Shown here: piece by piece, positions 19,867 through 30,235 of the stretch
Layout: every line of letters starts with the position of its first letter
How positions within the stretch are numbered: position 1 is the first letter of the stretch
Assembly (NCBI RefSeq): GCF_001949145.1
Contig: NW_019091388.1
Location: forward strand, 151,660-192,929
Direction: 5' to 3'
DNA length: 41,270 nt
DNA from: Acanthaster planci
Lineage: Eukaryota; Echinodermata; Asteroidea; Valvatida; Acanthasteridae
The notes under the pieces: generated by a model
Databases searched by the model: none
What the model was told of the DNA's origin: nothing
What the model saw: the letters and a program-made list of their open reading frames with translations, nothing else
Position numbers and translations under genes: made by a program

Positions 19867-20185
19867 GTAAGTGACATCCCCTCTCACCTCGGCAGTTTTA
19901 TGGCATGCTAATAATACTCCGGCTGAAAAGGCGGACCAGCAAACACTTAAAAATTGATCTTGCTACAATTGGAACTTCGGGCTGACCTGACCCTTTTTAG
20001 CAGGCAGGTATTTTCCAAGACGTCAGGTGTAGAACCTTGGAGTTACCGCTTTCAATTTCGCATTCTTCCCTTAAAAGACTGAAGCTAGAGACAAAAGCTG
20101 AGGCTTTACATAGCCTGCCGTTACATGTTCCGAAACTCGTCCCGAAGTCAGATAATGAAAAAAAGCAATCCAATTTGCTGTGCAG

Positions 20186-20371
20186 GAAACCCAGCTGTCG
20201 GTCCGACGCTGTGTCCTGTCCCAACCCGTGGAGGAGCTGAGGCCCATTGTCCTGGGTGTGGACGGCGAGGCCAACTCCTACATCCACTTCCCACACTTCT
20301 GCGGGGCCGACCTGCGCATCTACCGCCAGTCCAAGTACCCGGATCTCCTCAAGGCGGCCAAGAGGGACAAG
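20186..20371 (+). CDS. BRD10-like exon 9: WHIM2/WSD-like segment
   Basis: Acceptor CAATTTGCTGTGCAG, donor AAG|GTGGGT, 62 codons. VLGVDGEANSYIHFPHF resembles the WSD/WHIM2 core LGxDxxxNxYWxF seen in CECR2, RSF1 and BAZ proteins, with I instead of the usual W after Y. A short basic helix (LLKAAKRDK) ends the exon. Confidence 0.9.
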
Positions 20372-20659
20372 GTGGGTGTGGGGATGCCCTCCCTTGGCTG
20401 GCACCTGCCGCTTGCGCAGTTGACTAAAGTTTTATGACCTTGTTTACGACGGAGGACTTAGTTTCGTGATGTGGCGTCCAGTGTTCCCAGGGACAGCTGA
20501 TAAACGGAACCACTGAGTGTTCCCTAGGTCTCAAGTGAAAGATGTAATAAAAGATGTCTCATCCCCTCATCTGTTTTGTACTCACGCACTGTTCTGGCAC
20601 ATCCGTTAAAGCAGATCATGGCCTTATGTTGACGTCCCGACACTGTCTAATGTAGCAAA

Positions 20660-20955
20660 TATGTGACCCGTCGCCACAATATGAGCTGAAAATCGGAATT
20701 TTCAAAAATTGAGACATTGGTATTTTTTTATTTCAGCAGAAAAATAGCTTTCCGGTGGTATGTGTTTGTTTCTGACATTGTTTCAACATTTCTGACCGGG
20801 CGCTAATAATGCTATCGTCGAAATTGCTGAGAAAATGACATTTTCAAATATCGTATCCGGCGAAAAAATACTGGAATTAAATGGACAGGTTACTTTTTCC
20901 AAATATCACAAAATGCCAAAATTGACCTCCACTTCAATATTTGACTTTGAACCCT
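20660..20955 (+). repeat. Dispersed repeat family B, copy 1 (intron 9)
   Basis: Aligns in order with 29883-30235: GTGACCCGTCGCCACAATAT, TCGGAATTTTC, AAAAATTGAGA, AGCTTTC, TTTCAACATTTC, GAATTAAAT and CCAAATAT blocks recur at similar spacing. It is non-coding and AT-rich. Confidence 0.65.
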
Positions 20956-21036
20956 CAAAAAAAGGAAGGAGTGGAATGCTTTTTATGCTCATTTGCTGTT
21001 GTTGCTCTGTTGTTTAATTCTTGTATTCTGTCACAG

Positions 21037-21189
21037 GTGAAATCCGAGGGAAGGGAAGACCGTGAAGCAGAGCAAGATGCACCTCGGCCCCGTAAACTTC
21101 GCAAAACCCCAGCGCTGCGGAAACAGATTCCCAGGCCGAAACCCGTCACCGTGGAAACGCCCCGTTCGCGACCAAGCAGACTGCGACAG
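21037..21189 (+). CDS. BRD10-like exon 10 (GC donor)
   Basis: Acceptor TTGTATTCTGTCACAG; the donor is CAG|GCAAGT, a GC rather than GT site. The 51 codons encode a basic, proline-rich linker (VKSEGREDREAEQDAPRPRK then LRKTPALRKQIPRPKP), phase 0 at both ends. The downstream GT at 21194-21195 would break phase, so the GC donor is the better choice. Confidence 0.88.
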
Positions 21190-21191
21190 GC
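21190..21191 (+). other. Non-canonical GC splice donor of intron 10
   Basis: CAG|GCAAGT is the ideal context for the rare GC-AG intron class spliced by the major spliceosome. Intron 10 runs 21190-21630 and ends GAATAG. Confidence 0.85.
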
Positions 21192-21630
21192 AAGTTCTGT
21201 TTTTGAAGAATTGTCAACATCTGCCGTTTTCTCAAACAGCAGGTTTGTTTCTGGAATCAGCTTCTGGATCCAGCCTCTAGATTTAAGGTCTCTAGTGGTT
21301 ATCGGAAGAGAGATCAAGCAAAGGCGTGATAAAAGGTCTACACGTACATGTATAAATGCACAGGTAGCTTCATTAGCTGGTCTGATACCCTTTGTGGTGA
21401 TATTTTGATGTTCACCCTGTGGCAACCTTTTATTGAGGGATCCAGTTATTTCAAAGCAAGCACATGAGTGTTACTGCCTTATCAAAGTAGTGCATTTTGA
21501 GCCAGTAAGCCATTCTGGTGTCAAGTCTGTCGATTTTCCAGGATTTCTTTAACACCAGCCGTCCGGTGTCACCTCGTTGATTTGGTTGAGAGAGGGAAAA
21601 AATTATTTCTTTGAATTGTTTCATGAATAG

Positions 21631-22566
21631 AAGCTGACCCCCACTGTCCATTTTGGGACGTATGCCGAAAGCATCATCTCCAGCACCGAGTCTGAGGACG
21701 TCACCAGCGAATTCACAGAGATTGAGGACGACGCGTCAGACAGCCAGTGGGAATGCCAGACGACCCCGGACCAACCCGGAGGAAAGGCAGAAGCAGTTGA
21801 GGGAGACGAGGATACAGAAAGTGAAAAACCCATCGAGGGAGACGACCGAGAGGACTTAAAAGTTAGCCGACCAACCAAAGAAAATGAAATGGATGCATTA
21901 GTTCGAGAAGAGAAGCACCAACCATCACAAGACACTGGAGTAATGAAACGAGAACAAATAACTGACGAATCTGTAGTCTCAGCCATGAGGCAGGGTGCAG
22001 TAGCAAAACCTGACGGAATTGAACCGTTGTGCAATGGGGAAACCTCTTCAATTCATTCCTCCACGACATCTGAAAACGCATCCCCGGAAGACCCTCCAAA
22101 GCTCCTTGCCAAACTAGAGACAAAGGAGGAAATCAGAGAAGAGTCTGGAACATGTCACCATCCCACCTCTGAGAGTGGAATGAGATGTCAGGGCACAGAG
22201 TGCAATGTCATTCCGGAAGGTTCCCTCAAAATGGAGGTTGGATCAGAGGCTGCTACACCATCGGAGGGGATCACAGCCTCTGGAGAGCAAAACGCCAACA
22301 ACAATTCCAGCCAGACTTTGGATGCGGCCAGTGAACTGGAACCCTTGATTGAGCCTGACAAAAAGCCCTGTGACGCCACCTCCCCCACGGAAGGGGAGCT
22401 CCATGTCCCACCATCCTCTCCTCCCCCACCCCACAAGGAGGTCCTCCCTGTTCTAGGGGAGTTTGAGTTGGTCTGCGACAGCATGGAGTCATTAAGGGAG
22501 CTGGTTGATAAGTTTGCCCCACCAGAGAACAAGAACCCACCACCCACCACAGGAAGAAAAAGAAAG
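21631..22566 (+). CDS. BRD10-like exon 11: acidic linker
   Basis: Acceptor TTTCATGAATAG (weak, TAG), donor AAG|GTATTA. The 312 codons begin KLTPTVHFGTYAESIISSTE and are rich in Glu, Ser, Thr and Pro, probably disordered. The exon ends ELVDKFAPPENKNPPPTTG followed by RKRK, a possible nuclear localisation signal that continues in exon 12 (RRRCEK). Confidence 0.88.
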
Positions 22567-22662
22567 GTATTAAGTCCTAAGCAGGACAGAATTATTTTTT
22601 TAGACCACTATTAAAGTGGTTCCGAGGAGGCTGACAAAGATTTTTTGTTGTGCAAAATGCAG

Positions 22663-22845
22663 GTGGCCTCGTACATCAAGCAGCCCGTACGCAGACGCTG
22701 CGAGAAGGACCTCCACGAGAAGCTGACCAACCTGCTGCTGGAGCTGACGCCCTACGAGGCCAGGCTGGCCAAGTTTGCCTTGCGCAACCGGGAGAAGTTC
22801 AAGAAAGAGTACGAATCGGCCAAGATGGAACCCGAAACGGATCAG
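22663..22845 (+). CDS. BRD10-like exon 12: conserved helical block
   Basis: Acceptor GTGCAAAATGCAG, donor CAG|GTTAGT, 61 codons. It encodes VASYIKQPVRRRCEKDLHEK and then helices LTNLLLELTPYEARLAKF and NREKFKKEYESAK. GC-rich, strongly coding, with no family domain that I can name. Confidence 0.9.
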
Positions 22846-23124
22846 GTTAGTTTAGCAGGGAGAAGATTTTGGCCGTGCTGCTTCAGTTTTGGCTTCTTTC
22901 CTTTGAATTTAGCCTCCTCCTTCGATGAGAGTTTTTTTAACAGTGTCCAATTTGAGGCCACCATTTCTGATGTTTTGATTCCAATCATTCTGAAGCCTAA
23001 GATGATGCCGAATCCCCAAAACAAAACTGATTGGAAACATGCTGCTAAAGCTTGTCAGTTTCATTTTATCACACACACTGTTTGGATGAATGTCATTCAA
23101 GTACTTTGAGTTTGTAATGTAATA

Positions 23125-24697
23125 CAGTCGACTCTCGGTAATACGAGCTTGGGTAAGATGAGACTCCGGTTAAGACGAGTATATTTGCCGCTCCCGACTG
23201 AATTGTGCACATTCCTATTAGGGAAAAAAAATCCATAATATGAGCTCGCGTGTTACGAGATTCCGGTTAAGAGGAGCATTTTTGGGGCACCTGCTGCGTG
23301 CAAACGTATTGTTATTCGTCTATAGCGCGAGCGTTTTTGAAGGCAACTTGTCAATCAGTCAATCCATTGAATTTGGAGAGGCGCTTCCGTAAGTGAACAA
23401 AAAGTATATTTCATTGGATTAAAGCTTCGCTACCCACGGATGATATAAGGGAGATATTTTCTCCAACGAATCATACGTTTATCGTACCTTCAATCGAGAA
23501 ACATCATCGTTCGAGAAGAAATAGCTTCCAATATCACTCGCTAGAGACTTTCCATTGAAACGAAAACGGAAATCATCAGAGCTGTGGATACTGGTCGGAA
23601 GAAAGCTGATGCCGGGCGCCAGTATGGAATTGTTTCCAGTACGTTGTCAACTATCCTCAAGAACAAAGCTGACATCCTTGCCAAATTCGAATCGGTCAAG
23701 TTCCAGCCTTCCCGGAAGTGGTTTGGCACGGCTACTTTTGAAGACGTGGAGGAGGCCCTACTCCGTTGGCTTTGGGGAGCAAGAACCAAGAACCTCCCGT
23801 TGAACGGTCCTCCACTACAGGAGAAAGCTGAGCAACTTGCAAGGATGCTGGGCCATGAGTCCTCCTTCCCCCCAAAGAAAATTCCCCAGACTAAACTCCC
23901 TCAGGAAAATCAATTAAAAAAATAAAAAAGTTACCTTCTCCCACTGTAGCAAGAAAACTTTCACCCCATCCGATTTCGGAAATTGTATAAATTCCCATTT
24001 TAAGAAAAATATCGCCCCATCTGATTTGCAAACTTCTGTAAATTCACATTTAAAATTCCCATAAGAAAACTGTGACTAAACTTTGGTTTTCAGATCAAAA
24101 GTGTTTAAGAAAATAACATCCACAATTTTTGTACAAAAAAATTGCATCCCTCGCTTAATTAAAAATTTTTCACCAAAACCACACGCCGTTTCAAATTAAA
24201 ATGTACAGTACTCGATATTCGCCCTCTACTGACCGATCCACACCACCAATAGCCGGTTCCCGCCCTTTTTGTGCAACAAGCGCAGCACTGGTGTTAGTTA
24301 CCAACTAAAATGTTAATGTACTCACGTGCGTGCGTTGTATGAAGATCTCATCAAGGCGTGCTGAAGACGTGAAACTCACTCCAACTCGACTTGACCGGTT
24401 TCTCTGTTCTTTTATTATGTTATTGTTCTTTATTACAAATCTTTATTCATAAAACAGTACATCTACATCTCACTTTCATAAACATAAAGTGTTTTGAAAT
24501 TAATTCCAAATCACACGTACGGGCAAAAAAGTTATGCATACAATATACTTTAAGTTGTACATGATGTATGCTTAACCATGTGGTCGATCGGTGACACATG
24601 CGACAAGCGGGACAGCAGCTTTCTCATAAGACGAAGTCCGGATAATATGAGTCTATTTAGTAAGTCCCGAGGCCCTGGTATTAACGAGAGTCGACTA
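23125..24697 (+). mobile_element. Pogo/Tigger-like DNA transposon relic (intron 12)
   Basis: This 1,573-base element is flanked by TA at 23123-23124 and 24698-24699, the Tc1/mariner-superfamily target duplication. Its ends are inverted: CAGTCGACTCTCGGTAATAC at 23125, and GTATTAACGAGAGTCGACTA ending at 24697. Repeated sub-terminal blocks (CCGGTTAAGACGAG, CCGGTTAAGAGGAG) are also typical. Inside it is only an N-terminal transposase fragment (about 23546-23925); the DDE catalytic part is absent, so the copy cannot mobilise itself. Confidence 0.85.
23546..23925 (+). pseudogene. Truncated pogo/Tigger transposase (CENP-B-like DNA-binding part only)
   Basis: One frame gives about 125 residues: a psq-type helix-turn-helix (SIETKTEIIRAVDTGRKKAD, then GRQYGIVSSTLSTILKNK) followed by a second CENPB/Tc5-type DNA-binding helix set (FEDVEEALLRWLWGART, LQEKAEQLARMLG). 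There is no ATG before the first helix, since an in-frame TAG lies just upstream near 23542, and the frame ends at TAA without any DDE/D catalytic domain. A decayed relic; host use as a DNA-binding protein is conceivable but unsupported. Confidence 0.8.
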
Positions 24698-24896
24698 TAT
24701 CCTTCAGTGTTCCTTATATGGGACCTAATGAAGGATTCTTATTGCCTAGGATGTTTGGGGTAAAAGACTTAATTGTTTTAATGCTGTAGTGTTGTGTTTG
24801 TTCATAGTTGTGGTAGTGGAGTTCGCTGGAATCAAATCCTGCTTGTTGTCAACAGTTTGTCATTTTGTTCACCTGAATGCGTCATTTTTCCAACAG

Positions 24897-27800
24897 GACA
24901 TCAAGGACATATGGGCATCAGAGGAATCGTCGTCGGAATCTGAAAGTGAAGCTGAATCGGGGAGCGAAGAGGAAGACCAGGCGGCTAATGACCAGGATGA
25001 AGAGTGGGATGCCAGCACTGAAGGTACTATGAGGCTCAGGAAGCGCACCGTCAAGAGAACCCAAGGCTCTGCTACTCCAGACGATGGTGAGGAAGCAGAG
25101 GATGGAGAGCCAGTCCAGGAAGAGGCAGCCAAGAAGCCCAAGCGGCCCAGACCTAGTGGGCGACGCAGCCCCCCACACAAGAATCAACTCAACACCAGCC
25201 TCCTGCAGCTGATCAAGAACCTCTCCAACGATGGCCTGAGCGACGCTTGCCGCCGACTGCAGACAATGATCAAGCGGGCGGAGGCTGCCCGATACCAGAT
25301 GGCCCACAAGTCCAAGCTAGACCCGGCTTCCCTGTCAGACTGCGGGGATGGGCAGGCAGTGACAGCCTTGCTAAACAAACTGTTCTGGGTCAATGGGAAG
25401 CCACCTGCTGTGGAAGGAAATGTTGCCAAGACTGTCGAGGAGCTGATAAGCACATACCCAATGTTTGTCCACAATCTCATTTTCAGAAACTTGAAGAATA
25501 GCCTAAGCAAAATGGCCAAAGTTGCCAAGAGCACTGGCCCTGATAGTTCGGACCAAAAGGACGAACCTGAATCCAAAGAAGAAAACCTTGCCGTGGAATC
25601 AGAACCATCCAAAGAGGTTGTGCAGCCAGCATCCACTGATGCCGACACTGTGTCTGATCCAGTTAACAGTTCAAGCAGAATGGAAACTCGATCTTCTGCA
25701 TCAAATACCACTCTGGAAGGCGACCCGAAATGGAAATCCAAAGAGAAGAGGAAAGAAGTCATGGACGACTTTACGCTGGCGGGGCTGTACACAGTTCTGG
25801 CCCAGGCAAAGGGGATTTTGCGAGAGCGCCTAGCCACTGGTCTGTCGGAACTGCTGCCGGATTACCCGAACTTGCAAGAGAGCGTCGTCAAAACTGAGCC
25901 AAAGAAGGATCTTGGGGATTCAGTCAACCCAGACCAGCCGTCATCGAGGAGTGACACAGACAAAGAGCTCCTTTTTAAAATGTTGCCAAAGCCATCGCAA
26001 TATCAAAAGAATTCACAGCTTGCCCTCCAAGGTTCTGCTCACGTCAAGTATATGTCCAGTGTGGATGTAGCAGCCGTGAGAAACAGCACCAGGCCGGGCA
26101 GTTCCCTTCTAGTGTCTGTTCCCACAGCCAAGTTACCCACGGTGCCAAACAGTTGGTCTGACAAGGAGCTCGCGAAGGGTGCATCCCCAGCCAGAGCTCC
26201 ACTTGCGACCAGTGGCCAGGCTGCTCCTGCTGCTAGTACCTCTCAGATTGGTGATAATGTGGGAGCTGTGCCACACGGTGTGTACACAATCAAGGTGGAC
26301 GCCAGCGTCTGGTCTCAGCTCCAGGGCAAGCCACAGCTGCAGCAGCAGTTTGTCCTGCAACAGATCAGAGAGATGCAGCGCAAACAAGCCGAGTCCGGCT
26401 CCATGACCACTTCTGGGGTAGGACTGAGCAACCCGGCGCAGGCGGTGACATGCATACGCAGCCCGCCAAAGGCCCAGGCCGTACCACCAAAAACGTCATC
26501 GGAGACAAGAACCACCAGCAGCCCCGCGCGAAATACGGCACGACTTCCACCAGCAACAAACATCTCAGACCTGTCCTCTCTGCAGCCTATCAAGTTGTCC
26601 AAGCCGGCCCGGCCAAAGGCCAGAAATCGTGGAGGTTTGGCAGAGCCCGTCTCAAATCTGTCACAGAAGGAATTGATAGCTTTATTGCAACAGCAGCAGC
26701 GGCAGCTTGAGCTGTACCGGCAGCAACAACAACAAAAGCAGCAGTCACAACAGAAGAATGGGGAACCACAGCAACAGCAGCCACTGATTCAGGAGCAGGC
26801 CAATCAACACTTTGTATTATCGGCCTCGGGAGAGTTACGTCCTTCCACTCGTTCACAGCAGGCGACAGGGGCAGCAAAGGCTCCCATTGTGTTAGGTGTC
26901 AGACACACAGCTCCGTCTGTTGAGCCCTCTCAAATTTCAGCAAGCAGCTGCCATCCGATCACTGAGCCTCTGCCTGTGACAGCACAGCCTACAAGACTGT
27001 CCACAAAGACTACAGTCACCGCTTCGTTGAAGCATCCCAAAATGACCGTGAACCCAGTGAGTTCCCAGCATTGTGCCACTGTGCCATCTGCTACCACCGT
27101 CCCTTCTCAGAGCAGACAGTCATCTCCGATTGTACAGCGACCCCCGGCCCCACAGAACTCTACCTCATCATCAGTTTCTCCCAGAGGTCCAAGTACTAGG
27201 TTCCATCTTGTCCAGACAAGCAGTGGCACCCAGTTTGTGGTGCGCACTGGTCCCAATCAAGCACCCAGGCTCATTAGTCTTTCATCTGTTGGGAATTCGG
27301 GAAGCACAGTTCCGGTGATCATGACAGGACAGAATAGACAGTTTGTAAAACAAACCAGTCAGGCAGCAGCGCTAGTTGTCTCTACAACCAATGCTGCTAC
27401 AGTGAGCATGTCACAGACTGTTCAGTTTGTGATGCAGCCGGGTCAGGTCATTCGTAATGCCGCGCCAGCGAGTGTGAGTAGAAGCCAGCAGCAGACGATT
27501 CAGGGAAGCGGCGGTCCTCTGTTGGGACAAGCTACTGGAGCAGCACAGCCAACAGATGCTCGCCAAAACCCCACACAAGCTGCACTCCAAGCCAACCAAG
27601 ATAGAACGGGTAGAGCAGTTGTCGCAATGACCAACCAAAGTGTCGGGATGCAGGGGGCAGTGAAAGCGGTCCTGTCCCAAGTCAGTCAGACCCAGAATCA
27701 AGCAGCACCCGCTGCGATCCAGAAGCCACAGTTGGCTGTCGTCAAAGGTGCAGGGGATTCCAAGGTGGTCGTGGCGAGCCCGAAGAAAGTCGTTCGGCTT

Positions 27801-28769
27801 GTCCATCCCAGCCACCTCTCGACAGCAGCGACTTTTGTACCGACAACCGACCCGAGTCAAGTTGGGAGCATGCCAATTGTGGTGACCAAGGCTCTTCCAG
27901 CTGCTCCACAGGGAGTGCAGGTGGTGGCGCAAACTCCGGCACGACAGCAGTTGGTTCACTTGCCTGTCAAGTCCCGGCCATTAGATTCTGCGGTGGCAGC
28001 TGCGGCTACACAGGGGTCGCCGTCTGGGTCCACGACAGCAATCCAGGAGCATCTCCAACAGGTCATCCTGCAGCAGCTAGCTGCAGGGAAGCTCAAACTG
28101 TCACCTCAGACCATTCCAGTCTCCAAGATTGGTCATCAGGTCGTCCAACAGCCAGTCCAAAACCAGCAAAAAGCAGGGCAGGTGGTCAACGCTGTCCCAA
28201 TAGTACTATCCCAACAAGCATCGCAGCTAATCACAAAGCTCCAACAGTCGGTACCTGCTACCATCAAAACCAGTCCACCGGCTGCCTCATCAGGCACTCA
28301 GCTTGACCAACAACTGCAGGCCAGCATCCAGATACTTAACCAGGCTCGAGCTGCTGGGCAAGCGCCAGCTGTCAGGCTCCTGGCAGTAGGCAATGCGATC
28401 AGCCAGAAGAATCTGCCCAGTCAAGAAACGCAGAGTCTCCAACCAGTCAACCCAGCCAGCCCAGTCGCGGGGCCACTTGGTCCTCGTTCCTCGCACCTGG
28501 TCCTGGCTCAACCGTCTGTGAGCAGCCAAGTAGTTGGCCAGGCACTGCCATCCCAAATCATCTTGCCGACTGCGCTGACCGATCTGTTGACACCTCCATC
28601 CCAGACCAGTCTCCAGACGGGCGCGAAGCGATCCTTGCCGATGCCGCCACCTCTGTTGGATCCCAAAATACCCCGACTCACTGCCCCAGTTCAAGCATCA
28701 ACTGCCCAAGCAGTACCAGCCACCACTCTCTCAGGATTGCCTCCAGACACTACCCAGGGTACAAGCTGA
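24897..28769 (+). CDS. BRD10-like exon 13: acidic start, conserved helices, Q/S/T/P-rich tail and stop
   Basis: Acceptor CATTTTTCCAACAG, phase 0, then 1,290 codons and TGA at 28767-28769. It opens with an acidic Ser/Glu stretch (DIKDIWASEESSSESESEAE), basic clusters (RLRKRTVKRT, KKPKRPRPSGRR), then conserved-looking helices (LNTSLLQLIKNLSNDGLSDA; LLNKLFWVNGKP; ELISTYPMFVHNLIFRNLKN). About 1,000 residues of low-complexity sequence follow, with glutamine runs near 26690-26790 and a recurring hydrophobic pattern such as TQFVVRTG and VQFVMQPGQV. Such tails are common in transcription co-regulators. I saw no AATAAA within about 1.8 kb after the stop. Confidence 0.92.
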   Translation, partial: DIKDIWASEESSSESESEAESGSEEEDQAANDQDEEWDASTEGTMRLRKRTVKRTQGSATPDDGEEAEDGEPVQEEAAKKPKRPRPSGRRSPPHKNQLNTSLLQLIKNLSNDGLSDACRRLQTMIKRAEAARYQMAHKSKLDPASLSDCGDGQAVTALLNKLFWVNGKPPAVEGNVAKTVEELISTYPMFVHNLIFRNLKNSLSKMAKVAKSTGPDSSDQKDEPESKEENLAVESEPSKEVVQPASTDADTVSDPVNSSSRMETRSSASNTTLEGDPKWKSKEKRKEVMDDFTLAGLYTVLAQAKGILRERLATGLSELLPDYPNLQESVVKTEPKKDLGDSVNPDQPSSRSDTDKELLFKMLPKPSQYQKNSQLALQGSAHVKYMSSVDVAAVRNSTRPGSSLLVSVPTAKLPTVPNSWSDKELAKGASPARAPLATSGQAAPAASTSQIGDNVGAVPHGVYTIKVDASVWSQLQGKPQLQQQFVLQQIREMQRKQAESGSMTTSGVGLSNPAQAVTCIRSPPKAQAVPPKTSSETRTTSSPARNTARLPPATNISDLSSLQPIKLSKPARPKARNRGGLAEPVSNLSQKELIALLQQQQRQLELYRQQQQQKQQSQQKNGEPQQQQPLIQEQANQHFVLSASGELRPSTRSQQATGAAKAPIVLGVRHTAPSVEPSQISASSCHPITEPLPVTAQPTRLSTKTTVTASLKHPKMTVNPVSSQHCATVPSATTVPSQSRQSSPIVQRPPAPQNSTSSSVSPRGPSTRFHLVQTSSGTQFVVRTGPNQAPRLISLSSVGNSGSTVPVIMTGQNRQFVKQTSQAAALVVSTTNAATVSMSQTVQFVMQPGQVIRNAAPASVSRSQQQTIQGSGGPLLGQATGAAQPTDARQNPTQAALQANQDRTGRAVVAMTNQSVGMQGAVKAVLSQVSQTQNQAAPAAIQKPQLAVVKGAGDSKVVVASPKKVVRLVHPSHLSTAATFVPTTDPSQVGSMPIVVTKALPAAPQGVQVVAQTPARQQLVHLPVKSRPLDSAVAAAATQGSPSGSTTAIQEHLQQVILQQLAAGKLKLSPQTIPVSKIGHQVVQQPVQNQQKAGQVVNAVPIVLSQQASQLITKLQQSVPATIKTSPPAASSGTQLDQQLQASIQILNQARAAGQAPAVRLLAVGNAISQKNLPSQETQSLQPVNPASPVAGPLGPRSSHLVLAQPSVSSQVVGQALPSQIILPTALTDLLTPPSQTSLQTGAKRSLPMPPPLLDPKIPRLTAPVQASTAQAVPATTLSGLPPDTTQGTS

Positions 28770-29882
28770 TGCAGACAGGTATCCATGGTCCATCAGGAAG
28801 TTGACTTCCTTTTTATAATACAAGAGAAATTTTCCCAAGATCTGTAAATTCTTTAACGGTAATTTCCTTAAATTTGTTCCATTTGCTTTGTTGAAGTTGC
28901 AACAAATTTCAGTCACTCGATTGTACTTGACTGAAGGGACCACATGATTTTGTTTCTTTAATAGGCATAATTTGTGTTGAAATAGTTTTTTGTGTGTTAT
29001 TTAAATTATTTCACTTTGAAGCATTGGTAACGTTGATACTATTATTTGAGAACAGTGTTTGATAGTAATCACCATGCGTGGTGGAACCTTTCCTTGAGGC
29101 CTCTGGGCAAAAAATACACCCAGGACCTCCTTGCCGGGATAAGAGATGACTACTGAATGCATTTTTGGGCAGGCACATGTATGATTCCAGTGACAGGTGG
29201 ACTGGGATAGGTGACTCAGATTGAGATAATCTGGCAGCATTGTTTATGCTGCCACTGGAAAACCGTCCCGATAGTTTCGAACCTGCCAGTGGTTCTTAAA
29301 CCCAAGATCTGTCGTCCCACACCCTTCCAAGATTCTTCAAGATCCACAGCGGAATATTTGAAATCAGGAAAAACCAAGCAGTAAAGAACATTGCAGTGGG
29401 CCTTGACGAGCCTTGCAATTTTGTAGGCACCTGTACCTGTTCCGTGTACACGCCACCTTGAACCACGTGCAATATTCTTGAGCGTGCACCCCGGAAGATC
29501 GTCCAGACTCTGGAAGCATTCAATGCCTGATACTGCCTGGAAAGATCCAAAACCCATTCATACGAGGGCTTGTCTTCAGTGTCTCCTGCCTGAGTGCATT
29601 TGGATACGTGCACGATGTTACCCAAGACGGACGAGCAGTTGCCCTTCCTTGATTGTGATGGTAAAGTGCACGATCAATATTGAGTAGAAATGGAGTCGGG
29701 CTGTTCATTTTAATACTTCTTTTACAGTTTGTAGCATTTTCATTTTCGGTGTTATTTTTATACTTTTGTATCCATATTTACCTGTGCGTTCACCCAGCTC
29801 TGTTAAACATAGTCAGGTAGTGAATACATGTACTTTTCAGAATTCTACGCACGCATTGTCGCGTGACCAGAAAAGCCTTAGA

Positions 29883-30235
29883 TGTGACCTGTCACCACAA
29901 AATGAGCTGAAAGTCGGAATTTTCCAAAAATTGAGATATTGGTACTTTTGACTTCAGCCAAAAAGAGCTTTCTAGTGGTATGTACATGGAACACTTGGGG
30001 TAAAAGTGTAAGGTGAGAATGTGGCATTATTCTGGCAGCTTGGCGTCTTGTTCCCATCTTGGTTTCAACATTTCAGACCAGGTACGAATAATGCCATCGT
30101 TACAAAGGCTGAGAACATGACGTTTCTAAACATACGATCGTGCAAAGTATTTGGAATTAAATAGGAGACGGGTTGCCCTTTCCAAATATTATGAAACCTC
30201 AAACTTGACCTCACTTGAATATGACTTGAATGCAA
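29883..30235 (+). repeat. Dispersed repeat family B, copy 2
   Basis: Plus-strand relative of 20660-20955, with an insertion of about 50 bases near 30000-30050. Shared landmarks include GTGACCTGTCACCACAAAAT, TCGGAATTTTCC, TGGTATGTAC, TTTCAACATTTC and GGAATTAAAT. Confidence 0.65.

Larger units (their letters stand above)
12260..28769 (+). other. BRD10 (KIAA2026)-like gene, whole locus, about 13 coding exons
   Basis: Large nuclear chromatin protein, about 2,535 residues when exons are joined. Coding exons: 12260-12327 (tentative), 13302-14618, 15405-15573, 16460-16545, 17031-17263, 17682-17842, 18890-18995, 19729-19866, 20186-20371, 21037-21189, 21631-22566, 22663-22845, 24897-28769. The sum is 7609 bases, one more than a multiple of three, exactly what the extra C at 14458-14461 predicts. 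Domains: Ser/Asp-rich N-terminus; bromodomain about 411-515; charged helix about 570-605; DDT/WHIM-like block 625-821; acidic linker; conserved helices about 1185-1245 and 1335-1450; Q/S/T/P-rich tail. The bromodomain keeps WPF, the DY tyrosine and the YN asparagine, so acetyl-lysine reading is plausible. Assignment to BRD10 rests on this overall organisation and my knowledge of the human protein, not a search. The domain order is the reverse of BAZ, BPTF and CECR2 proteins. Confidence 0.75.

Noticed and set aside
26690-26790. CAG-rich tract as a potential expanding microsatellite
   Set aside because: The glutamine codons are mixed CAG and CAA and interrupted, an ordinary Q-rich segment of a co-regulator tail.
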